Positions 1-7,432 of a stretch of DNA of 11,856 bases are shown here, piece after piece; within the stretch, counting starts at the first letter, position 1; every line of letters begins with the position of its first letter. A program made the translations under genes and the position numbers. The DNA comes from Clostridiales bacterium. GTDB lineage: Bacteria > Bacillota > Clostridia > Clostridiales > Caloramatoraceae. The stretch is from the NCBI GenBank assembly GCA_026416355.1, contig JAOAFH010000108.1, positions 1 through 11,856 on the forward strand, in the 5' to 3' direction. The notes under the pieces are model-generated. The model did not search any database and was not told where the DNA came from. It saw only the letters and a list, made by a program, of their open reading frames with translations.

Positions 1-65
1 TAATAGTTAGAAAAATTGATGATTGCTGGCTTATAGATGAGGTCACATTAGGTAATTATAAATAA
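1..65 (+). CDS. C-terminal end of an unidentified protein (partial, 5' end outside window)
   Basis: From base 3 an open frame of 20 codons runs to a TAA at 63-65, ending in residues DDCWLIDEVTLGNYK. The other two plus frames have stops within the first ten bases. The hairpin at 64-107 begins at this stop codon and is followed by a T-run on the plus strand, as expected for the end of a plus-strand gene converging on the mbx operon. The segment is too short to assign a family; a hydrophobic-acidic C-terminus of the form W-L-I-D-x-V occurs in many small alpha+beta domains. The call rests on the terminator position and the open frame only. Confidence 0.45.
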   Translation, partial: IVRKIDDCWLIDEVTLGNYK

Positions 66-109
66 AGCGACATTCTCGCCACTATAAAAAGTGGGGAATG
101 TCGCTTTTT
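64..109. terminator. Bidirectional intrinsic terminator between the mbx operon and a convergent gene
   Basis: AAAGCGACATTC (64-75) pairs perfectly with GAATGTCGCTTT (96-107), giving a 12-bp stem. Inside it a second small helix forms, CCACT (79-83) with AGTGG (90-94). On the plus strand the stem runs into TTTTT (105-109). On the minus strand it is followed by a T-rich TTTATTTAT stretch. It lies 34 bases past the mbxN stop, so it can end the long minus-strand operon and also the convergent plus-strand gene. Confidence 0.9.
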
Positions 110-142
110 CAAATGTTATATGTGATATAGCTACCAGTAAAT

Positions 143-631
143 TTATCCAAGTACCTTTTTGGATTTGCCTGTGTTATAACCTATGTCATCTCCTAATGTT
201 TCATCTGGCATTATTCTAAACTTATCCTTTACATATTCTACTTCTTCCTTTGCTGACATTGACATTACTGTCTTAATCTTATAAATGTAATGTCTTGACA
301 TCTTTAGTGAATTAGTTGGACAAACATCTACACAGAAGGCACAAAAGCTACATCTACCATAATCTACAACAGGCTTTTTAATATCTCTTCCTTGCTCATT
401 TTTACCTATAACCTTCATCTTTATTGCATCAAATGGGCAAATTCTCTTACATGCTGCACATCCAACACATTTATCTAAATCATTTGTATGAAGTCCTCTA
501 TAGGTAGGGGAAACCCCTTCTTTAGGAAATACTCTTAAAATCTGTTTTGGATATTTTATTGTTACAGGTTTTCTAAATAGGTTTTTTAATGTTGTAAGTG
601 GAGAATAAACACTCTTATCACCTAATGCCAT
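143..631 (-). CDS. mbxN: Mbx/Mbs-type complex subunit N, 2x[4Fe-4S] ferredoxin-like (NuoI-like)
   Basis: A 162-residue electron-entry subunit that would carry electrons from ferredoxin towards subunit J. It has two classic CxxCxxCxxxCP motifs: C55, C58, C61, C65 and C94, C97, C100, C104. These are enough for two [4Fe-4S] clusters arranged as in NuoI, MbhN and MbxN. The N-terminal ~50 residues contain the lead-in seen in NuoI-like subunits (LKNLFRKPVTIKYP), and the C-terminal ~50 residues are charged with no metal motif. An AGGAGG site lies just upstream of ATG 631, and 11 bases separate it from the mbxL stop. It is the last gene of the operon, immediately before the terminator. Family assignment is firm; the Mbx rather than Mbh label comes from gene order and subunit L. 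Confidence 0.93.
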   Translation of the reverse strand: MALGDKSVYSPLTTLKNLFRKPVTIKYPKQILRVFPKEGVSPTYRGLHTNDLDKCVGCAACKRICPFDAIKMKVIGKNEQGRDIKKPVVDYGRCSFCAFCVDVCPTNSLKMSRHYIYKIKTVMSMSAKEEVEYVKDKFRIMPDETLGDDIGYNTGKSKKVLG

Positions 632-642
632 AAAAACACCTC

Positions 643-1788
643 CTACTTATCTATATCTGGTGGGCATATGGCAAGTGATGCCATCCAAGCCGCAACATCA
701 TCTATTTTCATTTTTGGTAGGTGTTTTTGCGCATAAAGTAGTCCTGCTGGTAATGATGGTCCTCTAACTCCTACTCTATATGGCTTTAACCCTCCATCTG
801 ACACAACATAATATCCAAATTCTCCCTTAGATGACTCAACTTTTGCATATGCTTCACCCTTTGGAACCTTAAGCATTGAAAGATTTCCTAAGTTTAGTCT
901 TACATCACCCTCTGGCATTTCTTTTAGTGCCTGTCTTATTAATTTTATTGTTTCTTCAAATTCCAATCTAACTTGAACTGCACGAGTTAGGGCATCTCCT
1001 CCATCTTGAGTTATAACCTTAACATCAAGGTATGGATATGCCGCATAAGGATCATCTACTCTTACATCAAAGGCTCCACCAGATGCCCTAAGGTTTGGTC
1101 CTGTAATTCCATCCTTCATTGCATCCTCTTTTGATACATATCCCATTCCCTTTAATCTTTTGTGGATAATAGGATTTTCAAACACTAATTTATCGTATTC
1201 TAGAAGTCTTTTTTCAAGTATATCTAATACTTCATTTAATCTTTCTACCCACCCATCAGGAAGGTCATTTCTAACCCCACCTGGTATATTAAATATGTGA
1301 TATATTCTTGCACCTGTTAGCCATTCAAACAAATCTAAAAGCAAATCTCTGTCAGCCATCATTATATACATTGGAGTATATAACCCTAGTGCTGCAACAA
1401 GTGCACCCATTCCCATTAAAAATGATGTTAACCTGCTCATTTCAAGAGTTATTGTTCTTATAAACTTTGCTCTATCTGGAATTTCAACTCCCATTATTTT
1501 TTCTATTGCTGTGCAGTATGCAACTTCATTTGGATCTGGATCAACAACACATATTCTAGGAACAAGTGCTAGATTTTGAACCCAAAGCTTTTGTTCCATA
1601 AGTTTTTCAAAACCTCTATGAAGATGCCCCGCATTTGGTCTTACCTTAACTATCTCTGTTCCTATCATCTCTAAAACATATCCAAAATTTCCGTGCATAC
1701 CTGGATGGTTAGGTCCAAAGAATAGTTCATATACAGATAAATTATCCTTTTCAGCTATTTTACTTAGCATATATGATGGTGCATCCAT
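643..1788 (-). CDS. mbxL: Mbx/Mbs-type catalytic-subunit homologue L (NuoD/hydrogenase large subunit family) with CxxD motifs
   Basis: A 381-residue member of the NuoD/[NiFe]-hydrogenase large-subunit family, recognisable by GPNHPGMHGNF (25-35), GHLHRGFEKL (54-63), the L1 region VPRICVVDPDPNEVAYC and the extreme C-terminus SLAICPPDIDK. In a hydrogenase each of two CxxC motifs supplies two [NiFe] ligands. Here both are CxxD: C80-x-x-D83 and C375-x-x-D378. Two of the four metal ligands are therefore absent and a normal [NiFe] site is not expected. This is the kind of change that separates Mbx/Mbs (and complex I) from hydrogenases. ATG 1788 overlaps the mbxK stop by one base (TAATG) and follows a GGAGGTGAT site. 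It probably encloses the active site next to the proximal cluster of J. I infer a non-hydrogenase acceptor such as polysulfide; the sequence alone does not show the substrate. Confidence 0.93.
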   Translation of the reverse strand: MDAPSYMLSKIAEKDNLSVYELFFGPNHPGMHGNFGYVLEMIGTEIVKVRPNAGHLHRGFEKLMEQKLWVQNLALVPRICVVDPDPNEVAYCTAIEKIMGVEIPDRAKFIRTITLEMSRLTSFLMGMGALVAALGLYTPMYIMMADRDLLLDLFEWLTGARIYHIFNIPGGVRNDLPDGWVERLNEVLDILEKRLLEYDKLVFENPIIHKRLKGMGYVSKEDAMKDGITGPNLRASGGAFDVRVDDPYAAYPYLDVKVITQDGGDALTRAVQVRLEFEETIKLIRQALKEMPEGDVRLNLGNLSMLKVPKGEAYAKVESSKGEFGYYVVSDGGLKPYRVGVRGPSLPAGLLYAQKHLPKMKIDDVAAWMASLAICPPDIDK

Positions 1789-2273
1789 TATATATCACCT
1801 CCATCTACTTCTGCATCATAAAGTCTTATTGAAAATTCCCTTGTGTCAAAATCCTTTCTAAGTGGTGGTATATCCACCCAGTTTTCTAAAAATAGAGGTG
1901 ATAGGTCGTTGTTACCCTCAAACTTAATTCCAAAGAACTCATGCACCTCTTGTTCATAAAACTGTGCTTGTTCCCAAAGGTTATTTACTGTTGGTAAAAT
2001 AGGCTCTTTTCTATCAATCCTTACCTTAACCAATATGTGAATTTTATGAGTATATGACCACACATGATATACAACTTCAAACTCACCTTCATCTATAAAA
2101 TCAACAGCTGTTATAAATGATAGGTGCTCAAAGCCTATACTTCTTAGAAAAACAAGGTCATTTAGAAGATTATCCTTTTTAACCTCTAGAGCTATTTGAT
2201 TTTCATATAGGTCATAAACTTTATTTCCTCTATCAACTAATTGCTTTATTACATCACTCTTTTGCATCTTCAT
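1788..2273 (-). CDS. mbxK: Mbx/Mbs-type subunit K (NuoC / 30-kDa subunit-like)
   Basis: A 161-residue soluble subunit of the NuoC family, which packs against the L subunit in the peripheral arm. The family signature is present in modified form around residues 107-141: E-Q-E-V-H-E-F-F-G-I-K-F-E-G, then DLSPLFLENW and PPLRKDF, corresponding to the E-R-E-x-x-D-x-F-G-I and P-L-R-K-D blocks of NuoC. No cofactor-binding motif is expected or seen. ATG 2273 lies behind GGAGGGG; a second ATG two codons later is possible, but the first has acceptable spacing. The start overlaps the end of mbxJ by 20 bases, and the stop overlaps mbxL by one base, indicating translational coupling. Confidence 0.9.
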   Translation of the reverse strand: MKMQKSDVIKQLVDRGNKVYDLYENQIALEVKKDNLLNDLVFLRSIGFEHLSFITAVDFIDEGEFEVVYHVWSYTHKIHILVKVRIDRKEPILPTVNNLWEQAQFYEQEVHEFFGIKFEGNNDLSPLFLENWVDIPPLRKDFDTREFSIRLYDAEVDGGDI

Positions 2274-2847
2274 TTTTCCCCTCCAAATCCATTTCAGGAG
2301 TTTGTCCTAATATTGGCACAGTCTTTTTCAATACTCTGTCTTGGTTTGCCTTATAGTATTCATAGTTTTCTTTGTACTTTTTATATGCTCCTGCTTCTCC
2401 TGATTGAATCATCTTCATTAGAGTTTGAAGTGCATCCATAACTGCCTCTGGCCTTGGCATACATCCTGATACAGTAATATCAACAGGAATATATTCTGCT
2501 AGGTTTGTTATTGTGTTATATGAATCCCAATATATTCCTCCATTTACTGTACATGAACCAAAGGCTAATACCCATTTAGGTTCTGGCATTTGTTCATAGG
2601 TTCTAATTATTCTCTTTAATGTTTTTAATGATACATATCCTGTAACAAGAAGTACATCGGCCTGTCTTGGCGTAGCCATTGGCCCTATTCCAAATCTCTC
2701 AACATCCCACCTGGATGTCATTGCTGGTGGTAACTCCACCGCTCCACAGCCTGTTCAGTAATGAAGCATCCATATTGATCTTTGTCTGAAGAAATCTATA
2801 ACATTTTCTATACAACTTCTCTTTTTTTCAACTTTAATTTCTTCCAT
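2254..2847 (-). CDS. mbxJ: Mbx/Mbs-type subunit J (NuoB-like), candidate selenoprotein with in-frame UGA at codon 31
   Basis: Small subunit that holds the proximal [4Fe-4S] cluster between N and L. Reading from ATG 2847, 7 bases after a perfect AGGAGG that overlaps the mbxM stop, gives 197 residues with a UGA at codon 31 (2757-2755). Translated through, residues 24-43 read SIWMLHY-U-TGCGAVELPPAM, and the UGA occupies the first position of the CxGC motif expected here. The other three ligand cysteines are in place: C34, C99 (FGSCTVNGG) and C129 (SGCMPRPEA). The frame upstream of the UGA is conserved-looking (FFRQRSIWMLH is the usual helix before this motif). A downstream-only start at GTG 2739 would lose the first cluster motif and has no properly spaced ribosome site. 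Neighbouring genes use TGA as a normal stop and TGG for Trp, so a changed genetic code is not indicated. Read-through as selenocysteine is the best explanation; a single-base sequencing error or a nonsense mutation remains possible. Confidence 0.85.
2713..2751 (-). promoter_or_regulatory. Candidate bacterial SECIS element in the mbxJ coding sequence
   Basis: On the mRNA strand a perfect 5-bp apical helix GGUGG (2740-2736) / CCACC (2730-2726) closes the 5-base loop AGUUA (2735-2731). Below it GC (2742-2741) pairs with GC (2724-2723) across a bulged A. After an internal loop (GGA against AAUG), UGU (2748-2746) pairs with ACA (2718-2716), and GG (2751-2750) with CC (2714-2713) across a C-U mismatch. 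The loop begins 19 bases after the UGA, with G as its second base followed by U. This fits the bacterial SECIS pattern of a short stem with a G in the first two loop positions at roughly 16-37 bases from UGA. The structure was folded by eye. Confidence 0.72.
2755..2757 (-). other. In-frame UGA codon, probable selenocysteine insertion site in mbxJ
   Basis: Codon 31 of mbxJ is TGA on the minus strand, at a position where NuoB/MbhJ-family and hydrogenase small subunits have the first cysteine of CxGC. Cys-to-Sec exchange at a conserved Cys position, together with the stem-loop directly downstream, is the usual signature of a bacterial selenoprotein. No sel genes lie in the window, so the decoding machinery cannot be confirmed here. 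Confidence 0.78.
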
Positions 2848-2859
2848 TTTAAACACCTC

Positions 2860-3744
2860 CTATACAAGTATTAGGATTAATTGTATAACTGCTATTCCCA
2901 TTGGAACAGTCCATAAAAATTTAACTGCTTGTTCAATTTTAAATCTTGGGAATACAGCCTCTATAAACACAGTTATTAGGTATATTTCAAATTGCTTTAA
3001 AACAAAAGTAAATACGTTGCTTGCTCCACCCATAAAAAGATTTACTATTATTGCAGTTTCAACAAATATTGCAACTGCATGTGTTAAAAATGCAAGTCCT
3101 AGATATTTACCACTTAGTTCAACCATTGGACCTGATGCAATTTCTGCTGGTGCAATCATTGCATCAAATGGTTTTTCTCCCATCATAGCTTGAAGTGCAA
3201 TTTCTGCTGCTATAAAAGCAAGTGGGAACTTTATCATATTCCAATTTAAAATTGAACCTGCCTGTGCATTTGAAATTAACTCTAGTGATGAAGTTCCGTT
3301 AAATATAATGAGCCCTAGCATAACAGTGAAAAATGGAACTTCATACCCAAGCATCATTGTAAGGGCACGGGATACACCGATTGTTGCATTAGGATTTCCA
3401 CTTGCTGCAACAGCCATTGCCATTCCCAAATATCCTATCGCCATTAAATACATTATTACTATTAGGTTTGTGCTAGTCTTTATTGCAACATGTCCTGCAA
3501 TTGGAACAAATAGCATTGTTGCCAAAAGCCCACCTAATGACATAACCATCCCTAAATCCATTACAAAATTATGTGTTATTGATTTTCTTGAAAATAGCTT
3601 TCCAACATCAATAAATGCTTGATAAAATGGTGGACCATATCTTAGCTGGATTCTTGCAATAACCTTTCTTCCAATTCCCATAAATAAAAGTCCAATAAAT
3701 ATCGCAAATAACCCAAACAGAAATACTCTCAATACTGTTATCAT
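2860..3744 (-). CDS. mbxM: Mbx/Mbs-type membrane anchor subunit M (NuoH-like)
   Basis: A 294-residue polytopic membrane protein of the NuoH/MbhM family, which anchors the peripheral arm and links electron transfer to the ion-pumping module. NuoH-like marks include GRKVIARIQLRYGPP (25-39), followed by a conserved cytoplasmic loop ending in GKLFSRK. A second cytoplasmic block, GEKPFDAMIAPAEIASGPMVELSGK (189-213), corresponds to the R-x-P-F-D...E...E-Y-S-G loop lining the quinone-like cavity in complex I. About eight hydrophobic segments follow one another from residue 5 to the C-terminus. ATG 3744 forms an ATGA overlap with the mbxH' stop and lies behind AGGAGGG. In the operon it separates the Mrp-like module from the redox subunits J-K-L-N, as in mbx and not in mbh order. 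Confidence 0.93.
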   Translation of the reverse strand: MITVLRVFLFGLFAIFIGLLFMGIGRKVIARIQLRYGPPFYQAFIDVGKLFSRKSITHNFVMDLGMVMSLGGLLATMLFVPIAGHVAIKTSTNLIVIMYLMAIGYLGMAMAVAASGNPNATIGVSRALTMMLGYEVPFFTVMLGLIIFNGTSSLELISNAQAGSILNWNMIKFPLAFIAAEIALQAMMGEKPFDAMIAPAEIASGPMVELSGKYLGLAFLTHAVAIFVETAIIVNLFMGGASNVFTFVLKQFEIYLITVFIEAVFPRFKIEQAVKFLWTVPMGIAVIQLILILV

Positions 3745-5615
3745 ATAATCAACCCTCCTAGTATTAGTAGGAGAACTCCTATGCTAAATAAAAGTACTGC
3801 TCCTTCTCCTCTTTTAAATAGTGCCTGAACTTCATTGCTCATATATTCAAAATTTCTACCAACACTTGCAAAGAAATCATCTATTGATATAGCTTCAAGT
3901 AGTGGATCAAACATCTCTTTAAATGGTTGATAGAATGCATATGAATAATTAAATCTATCTGCATCTACACCCCATTCCTCTGGGTATTCCCCGCCTGTAT
4001 AGTTGTCGTTTTGAGGAACTGTTTCTGATTTGTTTCCAAACAAGTACATTATGGCTGATATTATAACTCCTGCAACAAACATATAGAAAACTATTTTAAG
4101 GTCAATTGTTGCATTCTTTAAACTTCCCTCAAGCACTGTTAAAGAAGCTACTTCAACATTATAGCCAACTGCCTTAAGTGCAGATGTAAGTGGTTTCATA
4201 ACTACACCTGGCACAACACCAACAAGTAACATTAAAACCATCATAATAAGCATTGGCAATGCCATAGTAAGTGGTACTTCCTTAACATCTTTGTATCTGT
4301 CAGGTAGTTGTCCTAAAAATATTGAAGCAAGAGCTCTAAATAGATACATAAATGCACCTGTTGAAGCAAATATCATTGCTATTGCAAATACAACCATTTT
4401 TCTTGACATAAGCGCCTGTATTATCATCCACTTTGAACCAAATCCATTAAGTGGAGGTATTCCTGCTGCTGCTATAATTCCAAGAAGAAATGTCATAAAA
4501 GTCAGTGGCATTCTATATACCAATCCACCAAGCTTATGCATCTCACTTTCACCAGTTCTAAAAACAACCGCTGCAAGTGTTAAAAATATTGCTGCCTTTA
4601 AAATCATGTGGTTTACAACATGAAACAATGAACCTTCAAATCCAACTATTGTCATAGAAGCAAATCCAAGTAATATATATCCCATGTTTGAAACCGAAGA
4701 ATAAGCAAATAGTTTTTTCATATCTGTTTGAAAAATTGCAAGTAATGTCCCAAGTACAGCACTTATTGCACCTATATAACCTATTACATATTGAAGTATA
4801 TTTCCGGTATTTAATATCTTAGGTAAGTCTATACTGCCAACCACTGGAACAATAAATATAGCCATTGGATAGATTCCATATTTAATCATTACTGATGACA
4901 TAAATGTAATATAGTCCTCTGGTCCTTCTGCATAAACCTTTTGTGGCCACATGTAGAATGGGAAGGCAGCAGATTTTATTAAGAATGTAGTCAAGAATAA
5001 TAGTAATATTACTATTCCAATCTTATTTGAGGAGTTTATCACTTGTATTAAGCCAAAAATAGATGGTGTTATAGCAAAAGTACCTGTGTAAGCTCCTAAT
5101 AGTGAAATAGCTATTAACATTAATGAAGCACCAATTAAAGACAATGCTAGATAATATTTAGCTCCATCTAATGCCTTATCTCTTGCGTTTGTTATAGCAA
5201 AGAAACTTGTCCATCCCATAACTTCCCACATCATAAAGAAAATTACCCAATCCTGAGCAAAGAAAATGCCTAAATTTGAAAATATAATTAGCATCCATAT
5301 AACCGATACATTTTCTTTGGATTTTTGGTTAAATCCTAATGAAAATATTGAAATTATAAAGGTTATTAACGCTGAAAAGAATGCAAAATACCATCCAATA
5401 GGATTATTAGAAACTCCTAATGTTAGCTTTGCCCCTAGTATTTCATAACCTATATCGAACTTATTGCTTAAACTCCACATTCCATATATGCTGTAGAGCT
5501 TATACAAAACATAACCATTAACTGCTAGAAAAAGCGGCCATGTAACTTTTTTATTCTTTATAAAAATCGCCAAAAATAGCGTTGCTATTAGTGGGATAAA
5601 AAGCAGCTCTATCAT
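3741..5615 (-). CDS. mbxH': Mbx/Mbs-type antiporter-like subunit H' (NuoL/MrpD family, long form)
   Basis: A 624-residue cation-translocating subunit of the Mrp-antiporter/NuoL-M-N family with about 14-16 membrane helices. Expected charged residues are present: E131 in FMMWEVMGW, K214 in FLIKSAAFPF, K300/K301 in the broken-helix region before LFAYSSVSNMGY, and K340 after an HxxxK-like pattern (HMILK). Beyond the ~480-residue core there is a C-terminal extension. It contains a hydrophobic helix around 508-526, a polar stretch ~530-600 and a final membrane helix at ~604-624, in the manner of the lateral arm seen in long NuoL-type subunits. Two unequal antiporter subunits in tandem (H then H') are characteristic of Mbx and are not found in Mbh. 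Start ATG 5615 follows GAGG at 8 bases, and the end overlaps mbxM (ATGA). Confidence 0.92.
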   Translation of the reverse strand: MIELLFIPLIATLFLAIFIKNKKVTWPLFLAVNGYVLYKLYSIYGMWSLSNKFDIGYEILGAKLTLGVSNNPIGWYFAFFSALITFIISIFSLGFNQKSKENVSVIWMLIIFSNLGIFFAQDWVIFFMMWEVMGWTSFFAITNARDKALDGAKYYLALSLIGASLMLIAISLLGAYTGTFAITPSIFGLIQVINSSNKIGIVILLLFLTTFLIKSAAFPFYMWPQKVYAEGPEDYITFMSSVMIKYGIYPMAIFIVPVVGSIDLPKILNTGNILQYVIGYIGAISAVLGTLLAIFQTDMKKLFAYSSVSNMGYILLGFASMTIVGFEGSLFHVVNHMILKAAIFLTLAAVVFRTGESEMHKLGGLVYRMPLTFMTFLLGIIAAAGIPPLNGFGSKWMIIQALMSRKMVVFAIAMIFASTGAFMYLFRALASIFLGQLPDRYKDVKEVPLTMALPMLIMMVLMLLVGVVPGVVMKPLTSALKAVGYNVEVASLTVLEGSLKNATIDLKIVFYMFVAGVIISAIMYLFGNKSETVPQNDNYTGGEYPEEWGVDADRFNYSYAFYQPFKEMFDPLLEAISIDDFFASVGRNFEYMSNEVQALFKRGEGAVLLFSIGVLLLILGGLII

Positions 5616-5625
5616 ATTCTCAACC

Positions 5626-7074
5626 TCACTTTAATGATAAAATTATGTTTATATATTTATCTGGCGCATTCTTTATTTCATCAATTATGTTAAACACAAC
5701 TTGTTCAACATAACTTGGATAAATACCAATTGCTAATATTAAAATGGCTAAAACAAATGGAACTAAACAGTAAACTCTAGAAATATTCACATTATTCACA
5801 TCTTTTTCTGAGAAGAATGTATGTGAAATTCTTAAATAATACACACCCTCCACAACTGATGCAATTAATATAAGTGATATCCCTATGCTAGCTAATTTGC
5901 CAGTAGCTAGAGCACTTACAACTATTGAAAACTTTCCCCAAAATCCTGCAAAGAATGGCATTCCCATTAGGCTAAGGGCAGCAATTGTAAAGGATATTGC
6001 AAGCAATGGATATTTTCTGCCAAGTCCCTTCATATCATTGTAGTTTTTGCTATCTACTGCATTTGAATATTGTTTTGTAACTATAAACATAACCATTTTT
6101 GCAATATAGTTAGAAACAACTAAATATAATGCTCCCTTTATAGATTCAAAACTTCCTAGTGCTAATCCAAACATAAACATTCCCATTTGAGCCATTGAAG
6201 AAAATGCAAGTACTTTTACTAAATTCTTTTCCTTAAGTGCCTCAACTTCCCCTATTAAAACCGTCATAAATGAAAGTATAATAAGTACAGTGGAAATGTT
6301 TGTTTTATACATGTTAGGAAACACAATTAGAAGTATTCTTATTGCGCCATATATGCCAGCTGTTCCAAGCATTCCATGTGTAAACATATTAACTGAGGTA
6401 ATTGAGCCCTCATATGATTTAACCACCCAAAGATTAAATGGAAATATTTTAAGTTCAACCAGCATGCTTGATAAAAATAGTATTACTATTAGGTTAAATG
6501 ATGCTTGGTTTAAGCTAGATAGTTTTACTGCAATGTCTGCAAAATTTAAAGTTCCAAGAGTTTTATAAATAAGCCCAATTGATGCAAGGCTAAAAAGTGA
6601 TGCTGTTGATGATAAAATTAAAAACTTTAATGCCGCACCAGTAGATAGCCTGTCTCTTTTATATGCAACAAGTCCAGCAATAGCAAATGTTGATAGCTCA
6701 GTAAATAGATAAAAGTTAAACATATCTCCTGTTAAAACCATTCCATTTGTAGCTGCTAATAAAACGAAATAAAATGAATAAAATTGATATTCTTTTATGT
6801 TTTTAACCATTGTTATAGAAATTAATGCTGCTATATTTACAAGCAATAAAAAGTAAATTGTTATATCTGTTACAACAAAGTTTATACCAAAGGGTGCTCT
6901 ATAGCCTCCTATTGCAACATTAAATGGAATATTTCCACTCATTAAAACTGCTAATGAAAATATTAAATTAAACAATGTAACAATATACATTGTGGCTTTG
7001 TTTAGACTTTCTAAAAAAAGTGATAAAAATGCTGCAATTAGAGGGATTACCACTAAAAACACTATGCTATTCAT
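5626..7074 (-). CDS. mbxH: Mbx/Mbs-type antiporter-like subunit H (MrpD/NuoN family)
   Basis: A 482-residue, ~14-helix antiporter-like subunit. Key residues for the translocation path are E126 (FYLFTELSTF), K209 (VELKIFPFNLW) and K287 near the start of VLAFSSMAQMGM. In the later helix K326 sits in SNYIAKMVMF; the histidine often found shortly before it is an asparagine here. Length and composition match MrpD/MbhH. ATG 7074 overlaps the mbxG stop (ATGA) and follows a GAGGGGG site; 10 bases separate its stop from mbxH'. Together with H' it would provide two cation channels, with H probably next to the Mrp E-F-G-C-like cluster. Confidence 0.92.
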   Translation of the reverse strand: MNSIVFLVVIPLIAAFLSLFLESLNKATMYIVTLFNLIFSLAVLMSGNIPFNVAIGGYRAPFGINFVVTDITIYFLLLVNIAALISITMVKNIKEYQFYSFYFVLLAATNGMVLTGDMFNFYLFTELSTFAIAGLVAYKRDRLSTGAALKFLILSSTASLFSLASIGLIYKTLGTLNFADIAVKLSSLNQASFNLIVILFLSSMLVELKIFPFNLWVVKSYEGSITSVNMFTHGMLGTAGIYGAIRILLIVFPNMYKTNISTVLIILSFMTVLIGEVEALKEKNLVKVLAFSSMAQMGMFMFGLALGSFESIKGALYLVVSNYIAKMVMFIVTKQYSNAVDSKNYNDMKGLGRKYPLLAISFTIAALSLMGMPFFAGFWGKFSIVVSALATGKLASIGISLILIASVVEGVYYLRISHTFFSEKDVNNVNISRVYCLVPFVLAILILAIGIYPSYVEQVVFNIIDEIKNAPDKYINIILSLK

Positions 7075-7430
7075 ATATTTACCCCCTCTTCATCAATTGC
7101 TCTAATTGAAACTGAATTGTGCGTATTTTTATATCTCATTGCAAGTGATAAGGCAAATGCAGTAGTTCCAAGTCCTATTACAATTGATGTTAAAACTAAT
7201 GCCTGTGGAACAGGATCCACCATTTTATTTAAATTTGCTATGCTTAAATCTGATTGAAGAATTGGAGTAATGCCTCCTTCAATATACCCAAAGGCAACCA
7301 AAAGCATGTTTATTCCTGTTTCAATAATATTAAGTGCGATAAGTATCTTAACTATATTCTTTCTAGTTAAAACTCCAAAGAGCCCTACAAAAATTAGTGA
7401 TAATGAAGAGAATATAAAAACTTTAGTCAT
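7071..7430 (-). CDS. mbxG: Mbx/Mbs-type subunit G (MrpC/NuoK-like)
   Basis: A 119-residue, three-helix membrane subunit of the MrpC/NuoK family, recognised by GLFGVLTRKNIVKILIALNIIETGINMLLVAFG and by the DPVPQALVLTSIVIGLGTTAFALSLAMR block typical of MrpC/MbhG. The glutamate in helix 2 (NIIETGIN) is the conserved NuoK-like acidic residue. I place the start at ATG 7430, not at GTG 7439: the GTG overlaps the GAGGAG ribosome site, while the ATG is 8 bases from it. The gene then begins 2 bases after the mbxF stop and ends in an ATGA overlap with mbxH. Confidence 0.9.
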   Translation of the reverse strand: MTKVFIFSSLSLIFVGLFGVLTRKNIVKILIALNIIETGINMLLVAFGYIEGGITPILQSDLSIANLNKMVDPVPQALVLTSIVIGLGTTAFALSLAMRYKNTHNSVSIRAIDEEGVNI

Positions 7431-7432
7431 AA

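Noticed and set aside
2241..2441. Plus-strand ORF of 66 codons, and other plus-strand ORFs within 3308-8430
   Set aside because: They lie opposite well-supported minus-strand genes, have no ribosome sites and their translations resemble no protein family.
2254..2739. mbxJ read as a 161-residue protein starting at GTG 2739
   Set aside because: It removes the first half of the cluster motif, has GGAG only two bases before the GTG, and leaves a conserved 36-codon frame with a perfect ribosome site unexplained.
2254..2847. mbxJ as a pseudogene with a nonsense mutation
   Set aside because: The UGA falls exactly on an expected Cys, is followed by a SECIS-like hairpin, and every other gene in the operon is intact. 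Not fully excluded without reads or homologues.
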